Of a stretch of DNA of 64,000 nt, positions 32,641 to 41,556 are shown in pieces (within the stretch, counting starts at the first letter, position 1; every line of letters starts with the position of its first letter). The DNA lies in assembly GCF_965198245.1 (NCBI RefSeq), contig NZ_OZ240249.1, positions 806,001-870,000 of the forward strand, in the 5' to 3' direction. Source of the DNA: Poriferisodalis sp965198245 (lineage in GTDB: Bacteria; Actinomycetota; Acidimicrobiia; Acidimicrobiales; Poriferisodalaceae). The position numbers and the translations under genes were made by a program. The notes under the pieces were generated by a model that saw only the letters and a list, made by a program, of their open reading frames with translations, ran no database searches and was not told the origin of the DNA.

Positions 32641-34338
32641 TCAGCCGCCGTGGCGGAGCAGTTGGCCGCTGTAGGTCTCGGTCTGGGCGTCTTCGGAGAT
32701 GGTCTCGTGGCCGTTCACGATGACGCTGCGGTAGCCGCTGGCCCGCTGGACTCGCCGCCACTCGCCGCCCGGCAGGTCGTGGACGACTTCGTTCGGGCCG
32801 ATCTCCAGATTCTCCGGGTCGTACACGAGCACGTCGGCGGGTCCGCCGTTTCGGATCAGGCCCCGGTCACGGAAGCCGGCGAGCTGTGCGGGCAGCGCCG
32901 ACAGGCGACGGTGGGCTTCCTCGTAGGTAATCCACTGGTTCTCGCGCACGTGTTCGGTCAGCGTCTCGGTGGGGTAGCGGCCCGCCGTAAGGAACTTGGT
33001 GTGCGCACCGCCGTCGGACACGCCGAACAGCATGTGCGGGTACTGCACCAAGTCGCGCAACAGGTCTGAGTTGCCCTGCGGCGGCGCCACGAAGAACAGG
33101 GTGTCGAGTCCGTCGGTCACGGCGACGTCGAGCATGAGATCCACCGGGTGCTTGCCGGCAATCTCGGCTGCTTGGCCCACCGACATCTCCCGGTACCGCT
33201 CGGTCGATTCGCTGCGCGGCGACAGGATCGTCACCGTCTCGAGCGGCGCAGTGGCCGTGCGAGGAAGCGTGTCCTTGAGGGCTTGGCGACGCTCGGGATC
33301 GGCCATCTTTGCCAAGCGTTCGGCCTTGTCGCCCATGCAGGCTTCCATCCAGGCCTCAGAGTCGTCGTAGAGGTTCCAGTCCTCGAGCGTGAAAGTGAAT
33401 CCCGCATCGCTGGTGACGCCCTGGCCGTAGACCGGCACCCCCTGCTCACGGCAGCGTTCCAGCCATTCGATCTGGCGACGGTGGATGTTCGGCTTGTCCT
33501 CGAAGGCCTGCACCACGTTGTGCAGCAGCGGGCGGCCGCTGATCGACGCGATCTCTTCGAGGTGTGCGAGATCGTGGGCCACGTTGCCGCTGGTCAGCGT
33601 CATCTGCACGACACCCTCGTTGCGTTCGGCCAGAACCCGGGCCAGCACCAGCGCCGTCTCGTCGTTCATCATGTCGGTCGGCATCGGCGTGCCGTCCCAG
33701 TCACGCTGCACCGCGGCGGGACCCGTCGGAGGCAGCCGCTGGGCAGACCAGCCGCAGCCACCGGCGTCCATTGCCTCGTGCACCAGCTTGGCCAGCATCT
33801 CGTGCTCGCCGACCGTCGGCATCCGGCCTTCCTTGGCGTCGTCAAGGCCCAACACCATGACGAGCATCGGCCCGATCGGCACGTACGGCAGGATGTTGAG
33901 CGCCTTGGGGGTGCGCTCGAGGCTGTCGAGGTATTCGGGGAACGTCACCCAGTCCCACGGCATGCCTTGGCGCATCGACTCGTAGGGAATGGCCTCGACC
34001 CGGGTCATCGAGCGCATGGCGTACTCGCGCATGTCCGGATCGACCGGGGCGAAGCCGAAGCCGCAATTGCCGATGGCTACCGAAGTGATGCCATGCCAGC
34101 CCGACAGCGTGCAGTAGGGATCCCAGAACACTTGAGCGTCGTAGTGGGTGTGAAGGTCCACGAAGCCGGGGGCGATATGCATCCCTGAGGCGTCGATGAC
34201 CCTGGCGCCCTCACGGGCGTCGACCCGCCCGACGGCGGCGATCTTGCCGCCCGCGATGCCGACGTCGCCGCGCACTCTGGGCGCACCGGTGCCGTCGAAG
34301 ATCATGCCGTCCTTGATGACGATGTCGTAGGTGCTCAT
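32641..34338 (-). CDS. N-acyl-D-amino-acid deacylase-like amidohydrolase
   Basis: This 565-residue amidohydrolase has the metal motif DLHTHYDAQVFWDP near residue 60 and SDGGAHTKF near the C-terminal third. The N-terminal MSTYDIVIKDGMIFDGTG is the standard small beta domain of the family. The length and the YDAQ variant fit the D-aminoacylase/N-acyl-D-amino-acid deacylase group, which is abundant in these actinomycetes. The actual substrate is not predictable. Confidence 0.82.
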   Translation of the reverse strand: MSTYDIVIKDGMIFDGTGAPRVRGDVGIAGGKIAAVGRVDAREGARVIDASGMHIAPGFVDLHTHYDAQVFWDPYCTLSGWHGITSVAIGNCGFGFAPVDPDMREYAMRSMTRVEAIPYESMRQGMPWDWVTFPEYLDSLERTPKALNILPYVPIGPMLVMVLGLDDAKEGRMPTVGEHEMLAKLVHEAMDAGGCGWSAQRLPPTGPAAVQRDWDGTPMPTDMMNDETALVLARVLAERNEGVVQMTLTSGNVAHDLAHLEEIASISGRPLLHNVVQAFEDKPNIHRRQIEWLERCREQGVPVYGQGVTSDAGFTFTLEDWNLYDDSEAWMEACMGDKAERLAKMADPERRQALKDTLPRTATAPLETVTILSPRSESTERYREMSVGQAAEIAGKHPVDLMLDVAVTDGLDTLFFVAPPQGNSDLLRDLVQYPHMLFGVSDGGAHTKFLTAGRYPTETLTEHVRENQWITYEEAHRRLSALPAQLAGFRDRGLIRNGGPADVLVYDPENLEIGPNEVVHDLPGGEWRRVQRASGYRSVIVNGHETISEDAQTETYSGQLLRHGG

Positions 34339-34438
34339 GGCGATTTCTCCTGAAGCTTCCGCGTTCGGGGCACTCGGTTGCGTTGTCTTGATTGTGCCGC
34401 GTGGGACATCAGCCGTGCTCGCCGGCCCGCAGGAACGG

Positions 34439-34870
34439 TCAGACGTCGAGATCCCAGCCCATCTGGCGGGCTGCGTACAGCGTGTCGGTGTATTCCTCCA
34501 TGTGGGCGATGCGGCCGTCGCGGCACGTGTAGACCCAGCAGTACTGGTTGTCGTAGTCGAGGCCGGTGGCCTTGGCGGTGGCCGCCAACCGCTGCTGCAC
34601 GACGGCAGTGTCGTCCTCGACGGTCATCTTGCGAACTTCGAGGTTGATCGGCTTTCTGACGTCGAAGGACTGCCGGACCACGCGGCCGCCCAGAGCCTCC
34701 ACGACCTCGGTCGCCCCGGACATCGTGTCCACAGCGTTGCCCAGCGCGGCCGTGGCGGGAAGCACCCACACCACGTCAGGGTCGAGACACTCCAGCAGCG
34801 TGTCCTGATCGGCCGTTGTCAGCGCGGCGTAGTAGCGCTCCATCAACGCCCGTGTCTCAGCAGTCTCCAT
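34439..34870 (-). CDS. SnoaL-like NTF2-fold protein
   Basis: This 143-residue NTF2-fold protein has the family opening ALMERYYAALTTADQDTLLECLDPDVVW and the C-terminal YCWVYTCRDGRIAHMEEYTD. Members are small cyclases, isomerases or binding proteins. It lies between the aminotransferase and the deacylase in the same direction, with gaps of 29 and 100 bases. Confidence 0.75.
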   Translation of the reverse strand: METAETRALMERYYAALTTADQDTLLECLDPDVVWVLPATAALGNAVDTMSGATEVVEALGGRVVRQSFDVRKPINLEVRKMTVEDDTAVVQQRLAATAKATGLDYDNQYCWVYTCRDGRIAHMEEYTDTLYAARQMGWDLDV

Positions 34871-34899
34871 TGTCGCTCTTCCTCCTGTGACCAGGTGTC

Positions 34900-36120
34900 C
34901 TAGGGCGCGGTGGCGCGCAGGGCGTCGTCGAGCCGGTCGAACATCTGCCCGATCTCGTCATCGGTGATGATGAGCGGCGGGCAGAACCCGAGCGCGTTGC
35001 CGATGGGCCGCGAGATGACGCCGCGCTTGAGGAACGCCTCGCGAGCCTCGGTGGCGTCGCGGCCGATATCGCACGCCCAGATGCCGCCGATGCCTCGGTA
35101 GCTGTCGATCATGCCGTCGCCTTGGAGCGCCAGGAAGCCCTCTTCCATGCGGTCGCCGATGTCGCGAGCGCGGTCCACCAGTCCCTCGGATTCGATGACT
35201 CCGATGTTGGCGACACCGGCCGCACAAGCCGTGGGGTGGCCCGAATAGGTGTAGCCGTGCATGAACTTGTTCTCGTCGGCTTCGAGTGTGTCTGCGATCT
35301 CGCGTGACACCACCACGCCCGACAGCGGGATGTACCCCGAGGTCACGCCCTTAGCGAAGGTGAACATGTCGGGGACCACGCCGAACGTCTGACCGCCGAA
35401 CCAGCTGCCTGTCCGCCCGAAGCCGCAGATCACCTCGTCGAAGATGAGCAGCGCGCCGTGCTCGTCGCACAGGCGGCGCAGGCCCTCGAAGTAACCGGGC
35501 GGTGGCGGGATCACGCCGCCTGCGCCTTGGATCGGCTCGGTGATGACGGCTGCGATGCGTTCTCCCTGCTCGGCGAAGAGCTGTGCTGCGGGCTCGACGT
35601 CGTCGTTGGGAATCTCGACGACATGCGGCATGAGGTCGCCCCAGCCATCGCGGATCGGCTCGAGGCCCTGCACGCTGGTGCCCCCGACGTTCACGCCGTG
35701 ATAGCCGCCGGTGCGGCGCACGATGACTTGCCGGTCCGCATCGCCGCGCAGCCGGTGGATGCGCCGGGCGAACTTCAAGACGGTGTCGACAGCTTCGGAG
35801 CCCGAGCAGCCCAAGAACACCCGGCCGTCCGGGTGCTGTGAGCGCGCACGGACCATCTCGGCAACTTCGACCGCTGGACCGTTCGTGAACGGATCGAACG
35901 TGTTGTAGGTCTGCAGCAGTTCGAGCTGTGCGGTGATCGCATCGATGACGGTGCGATTGCCGTGACCGATCTGGCACAGCCACAAACTGGCCAGTGCATC
36001 GATGTAGGTGTTGCCGGCGGAGTCACGCAGCATGACGCCTTCGCCGGAAACGATCTGGATGAATTCGTTCTCATCGCGGCTGACGACCGAGAACGGATGA
36101 ATGAGTGCGTTGCTGCCCAT
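34900..36120 (-). CDS. Class III (omega) aminotransferase
   Basis: This 406-residue PLP enzyme has the PLP lysine in TFAKGVTSGY, the cofactor-binding FDEVICGFGRTG, and GCSGSEAVDTVLKFAR in the small domain. It is similar to putrescine/taurine/beta-alanine-type transaminases. ATG 36120 has GGGGGTGTCCACG before it. It is divergent from a class V aminotransferase gene 209 bases away. Confidence 0.85.
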   Translation of the reverse strand: MGSNALIHPFSVVSRDENEFIQIVSGEGVMLRDSAGNTYIDALASLWLCQIGHGNRTVIDAITAQLELLQTYNTFDPFTNGPAVEVAEMVRARSQHPDGRVFLGCSGSEAVDTVLKFARRIHRLRGDADRQVIVRRTGGYHGVNVGGTSVQGLEPIRDGWGDLMPHVVEIPNDDVEPAAQLFAEQGERIAAVITEPIQGAGGVIPPPPGYFEGLRRLCDEHGALLIFDEVICGFGRTGSWFGGQTFGVVPDMFTFAKGVTSGYIPLSGVVVSREIADTLEADENKFMHGYTYSGHPTACAAGVANIGVIESEGLVDRARDIGDRMEEGFLALQGDGMIDSYRGIGGIWACDIGRDATEAREAFLKRGVISRPIGNALGFCPPLIITDDEIGQMFDRLDDALRATAP

Positions 36121-36288
36121 CGTGGACACCCCCGTCTATGAGCTCCCATGTCCATGAGCACAGGCCTGAGCGCAGCCTACGCGTGAGCTGCGGAGCGAGG
36201 GGAGGGAAACCGGAGCCGTCGCTGGGTCATGGTGCGCCTCGAGTCCATGCAGGCGTGCACGCGGGCTGTTCGTAGGCTGATGAAGTTT

Positions 36289-36315
36289 GGCGACGCGCTT
36301 GCAAGCGCGGTCGCC
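36289..36315 (+). promoter_or_regulatory. Hairpin next to the ribosome site of the class V aminotransferase
   Basis: GGCGAC (36289-36294) pairs with GTCGCC (36310-36315), and between them GCGCTTGCAAGCGC is a perfect 14-base palindrome. The hairpin ends two bases before the AAGGGAG ribosome site (36317-36323). It may be an operator or an RNA leader that controls ribosome access. Confidence 0.5.
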
Positions 36316-36328
36316 GAAGGGAGCTTCG

Positions 36329-37555
36329 ATGTCGCTGCGACACGGTCGACCGCTGGTCATGATCCCCGGCCCGTCGGTCATTCCCGATCGCGTCCTGAAC
36401 GCGATGCGACGACCTATTCCGAACATCTACGAGGGCGAGGTGGTGAACCTCACCTACTCGCTGCTGGACCGGCTGCCGGCATTGGCCCGCACCGAGCACC
36501 GGGCGTACATCGCCATCTCCAACGGCCACGGTGCGTGGGAGATGGCCGTCACCAACACGCTGTCTCGTGGCGACAAGGTGCTGGTACTCGAAGTTGGGCA
36601 CTTCGCCACGAACTGGGCCGAGATGGCTGCCCTCAGCGGAGTGAAATTCGAAGTGCTGCATGCGCCGGATCGGGCTGCCCTCGATCCCGAAGCAATCACC
36701 GAGCGTTTGCGCGGAGACGTCAGCCGGGAGTTCGCCGCTGTACTCGTCGCCCAGACCGATACAGCGTCGTCAGTGCGCAATGACATTTCCGCGGTCCGCT
36801 GCGCGATGGACGAGGCCGACCATCCGGCACTGCTGATGGCGGACTGCGTGGCCTCACTGGGCTGCGAACAGTTCGAGATGGACGACTGGGGCGTGGATGT
36901 CACCGTGGCAGGCAGCCAGAAGGGACTGATGGTCCCTCCAGGACTCGGCATCGTCTGGGTCGGGCCCAAGGCATGGGACGCACACCAGCGAGCCGACTTG
37001 CGCACTGCGTACTGGGACTGGACGCGCCGCACCGACCCCGATGCCCATTACTGGATCTTCTGCGGCACACCGCCGGTCCAGCACTTGTGGGGTCTCGCTG
37101 AGGCGCTCGACATGATCGACGAGGAGGGCTTGGAAAATGTCTGGGAGCGCCACCGCGTGATGGCAGGCGCAATCCACGCAGCCGTAGACGCATGGTCGGC
37201 ACCCGGCGGGCTTGAGCTGAATGTGGTGAACCCTGCGCATCGCTCGAACTCCGTCACGATGATCCGCACTGGCGAGGTGTCCGCCCAGCAGCTGCGCGCC
37301 ACTTGTGAGACCGAATCGGGCCTCACGCTGGGGCTCAGCATCACCGGCAACGCCGATGCCGAATTCCGCATCGGTCACATGGGTCATCTCAACCCGCCGA
37401 TGCTGCTCGGCACGCTCGGCACCATAGAAGCCACCCTTGTGGCAATCGACGCCCCCATGGGTGCCTCCGGCGTAGCGGCTGCCGCCCAGGTCATCGCCGA
37501 GGCCACCACGCCAGCGCCCAAACCAGCGCCCGGCCCCGAGGACCCCTGGTCCTGA
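36329..37555 (+). CDS. Class V PLP aminotransferase (alanine-glyoxylate/serine-glyoxylate type)
   Basis: This 408-residue PLP enzyme begins MSLRHGRPLVMIPGPSVIPD. The PLP lysine is in VAGSQKGLMVPPGLG, and SNGHGAWEMAV is in the cofactor pocket. It probably makes glycine from glyoxylate, which would link to glycine/C1 metabolism. The unusual C-terminal tail TTPAPKPAPGPEDPWS is repeated as a damaged copy about 1.1 kb downstream. ATG 36329 follows AAGGGAG. Confidence 0.84.
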   Translation: MSLRHGRPLVMIPGPSVIPDRVLNAMRRPIPNIYEGEVVNLTYSLLDRLPALARTEHRAYIAISNGHGAWEMAVTNTLSRGDKVLVLEVGHFATNWAEMAALSGVKFEVLHAPDRAALDPEAITERLRGDVSREFAAVLVAQTDTASSVRNDISAVRCAMDEADHPALLMADCVASLGCEQFEMDDWGVDVTVAGSQKGLMVPPGLGIVWVGPKAWDAHQRADLRTAYWDWTRRTDPDAHYWIFCGTPPVQHLWGLAEALDMIDEEGLENVWERHRVMAGAIHAAVDAWSAPGGLELNVVNPAHRSNSVTMIRTGEVSAQQLRATCETESGLTLGLSITGNADAEFRIGHMGHLNPPMLLGTLGTIEATLVAIDAPMGASGVAAAAQVIAEATTPAPKPAPGPEDPWS

Positions 37556-37698
37556 CAGCGGCTCTCAGCACCTGCCGCTGAGCAAGACTGCGATGTGACC
37601 GATCTGTGATCACGTCGGAGCGAGTGGGCTCTGGGTTCTGACGCAGGCGCGCCACGACGCCGTATGGACCGGTTGCTGTTGTCGATGCCGTGAAGCCG

Positions 37699-38313
37699 TC
37701 AGGAGTCTCCATCATCGCTGGCGGTGCGGCGGAGTCGTGTGCGCTCTCCGTCGTCGTGCGCTTGGCGAAGCTGGGCGATGCGGTGGTCGTCGGGATCCAG
37801 CAGTTCTGCGACGAGCTCAGTTATCTCTGCCAGATCGATCGAGCGCGCTTCGAACATCTCGCTGAGGTCGAACCAGTCCTTTCTCCGGTCAAAAAATGCC
37901 TTGAAGACGGCAAGGTCTGAGCAGCACAGGAACGGCATCTGCTCGCCGAGGAACGGTCGTCGGACGATGCGTGTTGCCACTTCGGTGTGAAACGGATCAT
38001 TCGTGAGGAAGACGTCAACCGGAATGGTGTCGCACATCAGACGCGATTGGCCCCTCGTGCGCAGCTCGGACTTTGCGGCATCGGTGGCGACGATCTCGGG
38101 CGGAAGCGCAGCGAGCGCAACCTCGGCGGACTCGGCCTCAATGAAGATGTTGAGGTCCACATCTCGCGTTGTACGCGGCTCGGGAATACACCACGCCAAC
38201 GCCAGCGCACCGCCGAATGCGTATGGCAGGCCTGAGCGCTCAAGGGAATGATGCAGCCCCCGGATCAACCCCAATATGTCGGGAGCAAGAACCTCAGCCG
38301 GCTGGTCGCTCAC
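37699..38313 (-). CDS. Nucleotidyltransferase-like protein, possible toxin (AbiEii/MNT-like)
   Basis: This 204-residue protein has the nucleotidyltransferase signature GGALALAWCIPEPRTTRDVD (about residues 34-53), where the two Asp residues would bind Mg. The rest resembles AbiEii-like NTases of toxin-antitoxin and abortive-infection systems. The GTG start is preceded by AGGAGCCGGC. It overlaps a small upstream ORF by 20 bases, as in TA pairs. Whether it is a toxin or a housekeeping NTase cannot be decided from sequence. Confidence 0.65.
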   Translation of the reverse strand: MSDQPAEVLAPDILGLIRGLHHSLERSGLPYAFGGALALAWCIPEPRTTRDVDLNIFIEAESAEVALAALPPEIVATDAAKSELRTRGQSRLMCDTIPVDVFLTNDPFHTEVATRIVRRPFLGEQMPFLCCSDLAVFKAFFDRRKDWFDLSEMFEARSIDLAEITELVAELLDPDDHRIAQLRQAHDDGERTRLRRTASDDGDS

Positions 38314-38476
38314 GCCGGCTCCTGAACACGGGATACTCCAGCTCGGGTGAATTTTGCCTCGGCAAATGCATGGCGAGGTGGAGCAGGCTCGCCAGCTCCT
38401 CGCCGCGCTCCACCTCGGTCATGGTTCGAGGCGGGTACTCCTTCAGCAGAAGTTTGGGGCGTTGGACCGCTGACAC
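38294..38476 (-). CDS. Possible antitoxin-like small protein (60 aa)
   Basis: This small charged protein contains PPRTMTEVERGEELASLLHLAMHLPRQ. It overlaps the nucleotidyltransferase start by 20 bases in another frame, a toxin-antitoxin-like layout. The GTG start has no strong ribosome site, and an internal ATG at 38422 would leave 42 residues. It is supported mainly by its position. Confidence 0.42.
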   Translation of the reverse strand: MSAVQRPKLLLKEYPPRTMTEVERGEELASLLHLAMHLPRQNSPELEYPVFRSRRERPAG

Positions 38477-38563
38477 GGGGCCAGTGTGCCCGATTCCAGC
38501 GGCAGCGGCAGCAATTCAGCGCATACCGGCTCTCGATAGTCGGGTATGCGCGACTCATCAGGG

Positions 38564-38637
38564 GGCGCAGGCCATCGCCCCGGCCACTACGCCGGTGCCA
38601 AAGCCAGCTTCGGGTCCGGAAAACCCCTGGTCCTGTC
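38564..38637 (+). pseudogene. Decayed copy of the class V aminotransferase 3' end
   Basis: Translation gives QAIAPATTPVPKPASGPENPWS against QVIAEATTPAPKPAPGPEDPWS at the end of the aminotransferase, 17 of 22 residues the same, and about 59 of 77 bases match. The stop is lost (TGT instead of TGA). Nothing resembling the rest of the gene precedes it. It lies on the far side of the nucleotidyltransferase pair, so the pair sits between the intact and damaged ends. Confidence 0.6.
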
Positions 38638-38662
38638 AGCAGCCCCGCCGCCGCGGGCGTGC

Positions 38663-39385
38663 TCAGCCGTTGACGAGTTGGCGGATGAGCACGACCGTCG
38701 CACTGGTTGCGGCGACGGCGAGCACGATCATCCGAAAGCGTGGTCCCGCAAGGCGCGGCCGTAGCCACCTTCCGAACGGCAAGCCGAGTGCCACCGCGGG
38801 CAGCAGGCCCAGCCCGAGCCAGAGCTGTCGGAGGCCGAAATCGCCCATGACGGCTAGGGCGCTGATAATGACCGTGCCGACAATGAGCATGTAGGTGGCC
38901 AGCGTGGCTCGCAACGCTGCAGGCTGCCAGTGGCTGGCGAAGACGGCGTACACCGGACCGGGCACTGCTGCCACCGATGACGAGAACGCAGTGCCGGCCC
39001 CTGCGGCATAGTCAGCTCGCTGGCCCTCGGGCGGCCGCACCCCGAACGCCTGGACTGCAACGGCCAACAGCACGAACAGGCTCACGGCAATTGCCAGCGC
39101 ACGATCGCTCAACGCGGACAGCAATGCCATGCCCCCGACGAGACCCAGCGGTGCCGCGAGCAACTGCCGCCGCAGAGCGGGTGCGTTCAGCGAGGCTCTG
39201 TCCGCGATGGCGTTGCGCAGATTGATGCCGCCCGCAATCATCAGCATCGGCCCGGGCACCGCGGTCGGCTCGATGACCACCAGCACCGGCCCGGCTATGA
39301 GTCCCATGCCCATGCCGATGCACGCCTGTGTGCCAGCACCGGCGGCGACGAACAACGCTGCCAGCAAGTATTCGAGGACGCTCAT
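38663..39385 (-). CDS. TauE/SafE-family sulfite/anion exporter-like permease
   Basis: This 240-residue protein has about seven to eight hydrophobic segments, an N-terminal GMGMGLIAGPVLVVIEPTAVPGP of the TauE/SafE type and a repeated second half with AVPGPVYAVFASHW. The family exports sulfite or related organic anions, often with taurine or sulfonate degradation, but no sulfonate gene is seen nearby. Confidence 0.75.
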   Translation of the reverse strand: MSVLEYLLAALFVAAGAGTQACIGMGMGLIAGPVLVVIEPTAVPGPMLMIAGGINLRNAIADRASLNAPALRRQLLAAPLGLVGGMALLSALSDRALAIAVSLFVLLAVAVQAFGVRPPEGQRADYAAGAGTAFSSSVAAVPGPVYAVFASHWQPAALRATLATYMLIVGTVIISALAVMGDFGLRQLWLGLGLLPAVALGLPFGRWLRPRLAGPRFRMIVLAVAATSATVVLIRQLVNG

Positions 39386-39433
39386 CGGACGTTCTTTGCG
39401 CGGCTCATCGAACGTCCATCGTCAGCAACACAC

Positions 39434-40684
39434 TCAGATCGGCAGGTTGCCGGTCGCTGCGGCGGTGCTGTTGGTGTCGCTGTAGGCGGCGATGGTTCGC
39501 TGGGCGATGCGCATCTGGTGGACCTCGTCGGCCCCGTCGGCAAAGCGGGCCCAGCGCGCGTGCTGGTACATATGCGCCAACGGCGTATCGGTGGAGTAGC
39601 CGAGCGCGCCGTGCACCTGAATCGAGCGGTCGATGACCCGGCCCAGCATGTTCGCTACGAAGTGCTTCGCCATCGAGACTTCGGCTTTGAAGTCGTCTCC
39701 GTGTCCGGCCTGGGCGCGATCGACCTTGTAGGCCGCGTGCAGCACCATGAGCTTCGCTTGGTACAGCTCCACCGTGCTGTCGGCGATCATCCACTGAATG
39801 CCTTGCTTCTCGGCAAGCAGCGAGCCGTGAGAGAACCGGTTGAGCGACCGGTCGACCATCATGTCGAGTGCAGTCTGGGCCTGGGCGATCCAGCGCATGC
39901 AGTGCGCCAGCCGCGCTGGCCCGAGCCGGTACTGGCCCAGCAGGTGGCCCTGGCCGCGCCCGCCCAGCATCTGGCCCCCGCCGACACGCAAGTCCTCGAT
40001 CAGGATCTCGCTGTGACCGGTGGAGCCGTGCATGGTCTCGATCTGGCGCACCTCGGTCCAGCCGTCGGCCGGTAGATCCACAATGAACGCCGAGTTGCCG
40101 GCTTGCGGGATATCCGGATTGTCCTCGGTGCGGGCGATGAGGATCGCGAACTTCGACCGGTGTGCGTTCGAGATGAACCACTTGTGGCCGTTCAGCACCC
40201 ACTCGTCGCCGTCGGGATAGCCGCGGGTCTGGATGAGCGTCGGATCTGATCCGGCCACCTCGGGCTCGGTCATCGCGAAGCACGACTCGGCTCGGCCCTC
40301 GCACAGCGGCGCCAGGTAGCGCTGCTTCTGGTCGTCGGTGCCCCAGTGCAGCAGCGTGTGCATGTTGCCCTCGTTGGGCGCCTGGCAGTTCAGCACCCAC
40401 GAACCGAAGCGGGTCTTGGCAGCCTCGGCCTGCACCATCGCCATCTCGACGTGGCCGAGGCCCATGCCGCCCCATTCGGTCGGCATGTGCGGCAGCCACA
40501 GGTGTTCCTCGCGTGCGCGCTTGCGCATGCCCAGCAGCGCCGTCACGTACGCGTCGCGATCGGTTTCTTCGAGCCGTTCCGCGTCGATGCTGCCCTCGAC
40601 GGGGCGCACCTCTGCGTCGATGAAGTCCGCGATGCGAGCGCGCAGCTTCTCGAGTTCTGGACTCAAGCTGAAATCAATGGCCAT
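39434..40684 (-). CDS. Acyl-CoA dehydrogenase
   Basis: This 416-residue flavoprotein has CFAMTEPEVAGSDPT and GWTEVRQIETMHGSTGHSE in the FAD domain and the C-terminal QVHGALGYSTDTPLAHMYQHAR helix region. It would dehydrogenate an acyl-CoA, passing electrons to ETF. GAGGAGGTACCG before ATG 40684 sets the start; a longer in-frame reading is arginine-rich and not real. Confidence 0.87.
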   Translation of the reverse strand: MAIDFSLSPELEKLRARIADFIDAEVRPVEGSIDAERLEETDRDAYVTALLGMRKRAREEHLWLPHMPTEWGGMGLGHVEMAMVQAEAAKTRFGSWVLNCQAPNEGNMHTLLHWGTDDQKQRYLAPLCEGRAESCFAMTEPEVAGSDPTLIQTRGYPDGDEWVLNGHKWFISNAHRSKFAILIARTEDNPDIPQAGNSAFIVDLPADGWTEVRQIETMHGSTGHSEILIEDLRVGGGQMLGGRGQGHLLGQYRLGPARLAHCMRWIAQAQTALDMMVDRSLNRFSHGSLLAEKQGIQWMIADSTVELYQAKLMVLHAAYKVDRAQAGHGDDFKAEVSMAKHFVANMLGRVIDRSIQVHGALGYSTDTPLAHMYQHARWARFADGADEVHQMRIAQRTIAAYSDTNSTAAATGNLPI

Positions 40685-40755
40685 CGGTACCTCCTCGTGC
40701 CCGTATGACTGAGGCGACCCCGCAGATCCGCGACAGCGGGGCCGACGCGGGCGCG

Positions 40756-41430
40756 CTACAGCGTGAATGCCTCGCCGTCGCCGCGCTCGCGAACGACGAA
40801 CTGCTCGACGGGCTTGCGACTGAGCTTGGTGAGCTGCTTGGTCGGCTTGCCGATCGGAAGCAGCCCACACACCGCCTCCCAGTCCTCGAGGCCGAGGAAT
40901 TCCTTGGCATCGGGCTCGGATGCCGACAGCAGCGTGGTCATCGCGCCACCGAGACCTTCATTGCGGGCGCTGAGCAGGATGTTCCACGCGAACGGGTAGA
41001 TCGAGGCGCCGCTCACGACACCGACGCGGTCGAGCTCCTTATCTATGGAAGCAACCACGCGCAGGTCGACGACGATCACGAGCACCACCGGCACCTGGTC
41101 CATGTGCCGGAACATCGGGAGCGGAAACTTCAGCGACTCGTCGTTCATCGCTTCGGCGATGTTCACCGCTGAGGGGCTGTAGCTCTGCCAGTAGACCTCG
41201 CCAGCCTTCACTTGGGCCGCTGCGACGCGCATCGCCGGGTAGCACAACTCGCCCAAGTGCTTCTTGCGTGCGGGGTCGCGCACCACGATGACCTTCCAGC
41301 CCTGGCGGTTGCCGCCGCTGGCCGCGAAGCGGGCGTTGTCGAAGATGCGGTACAGCATCTCGTCGGTGATTTCGTCGTCGGTGAAGTCCCGGGCGGCGAA
41401 CGTGGTGCGCATGACGTCGTAAATCTCCAT
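40756..41430 (-). CDS. Nitroreductase-family FMN oxidoreductase
   Basis: This 224-residue nitroreductase fold has MRTTFAARDFTDDEI at the N-terminus and ARFAASGGNRQGWKVIVV for FMN binding. The C-terminal GLGGAMTTLLSASEPD is also typical. ATG 41430 is the family start. It is divergent from the carboxylase gene with 126 bases between. Confidence 0.8.
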   Translation of the reverse strand: MEIYDVMRTTFAARDFTDDEITDEMLYRIFDNARFAASGGNRQGWKVIVVRDPARKKHLGELCYPAMRVAAAQVKAGEVYWQSYSPSAVNIAEAMNDESLKFPLPMFRHMDQVPVVLVIVVDLRVVASIDKELDRVGVVSGASIYPFAWNILLSARNEGLGGAMTTLLSASEPDAKEFLGLEDWEAVCGLLPIGKPTKQLTKLSRKPVEQFVVRERGDGEAFTL

Positions 41431-41556
41431 CTCGCCAGTCTCGCATCGTGGGGCGCGACTCGTGCTGTGCGATACCCCGGTTCCTGTGCGGCGATGTGCC
41501 ACAGCGGCCACAATCGCCACACCGACAGCGCGTACGGCGCTGAGCCAGGGGGAATC

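Noticed and set aside
36329..38637. Target-site duplication from a classic transposon around the nucleotidyltransferase pair
   Set aside because: The duplicate ends are about 77 bases long and only about 77 percent identical, too long and too diverged for a fresh transposon footprint, and no inverted repeats flank the pair.
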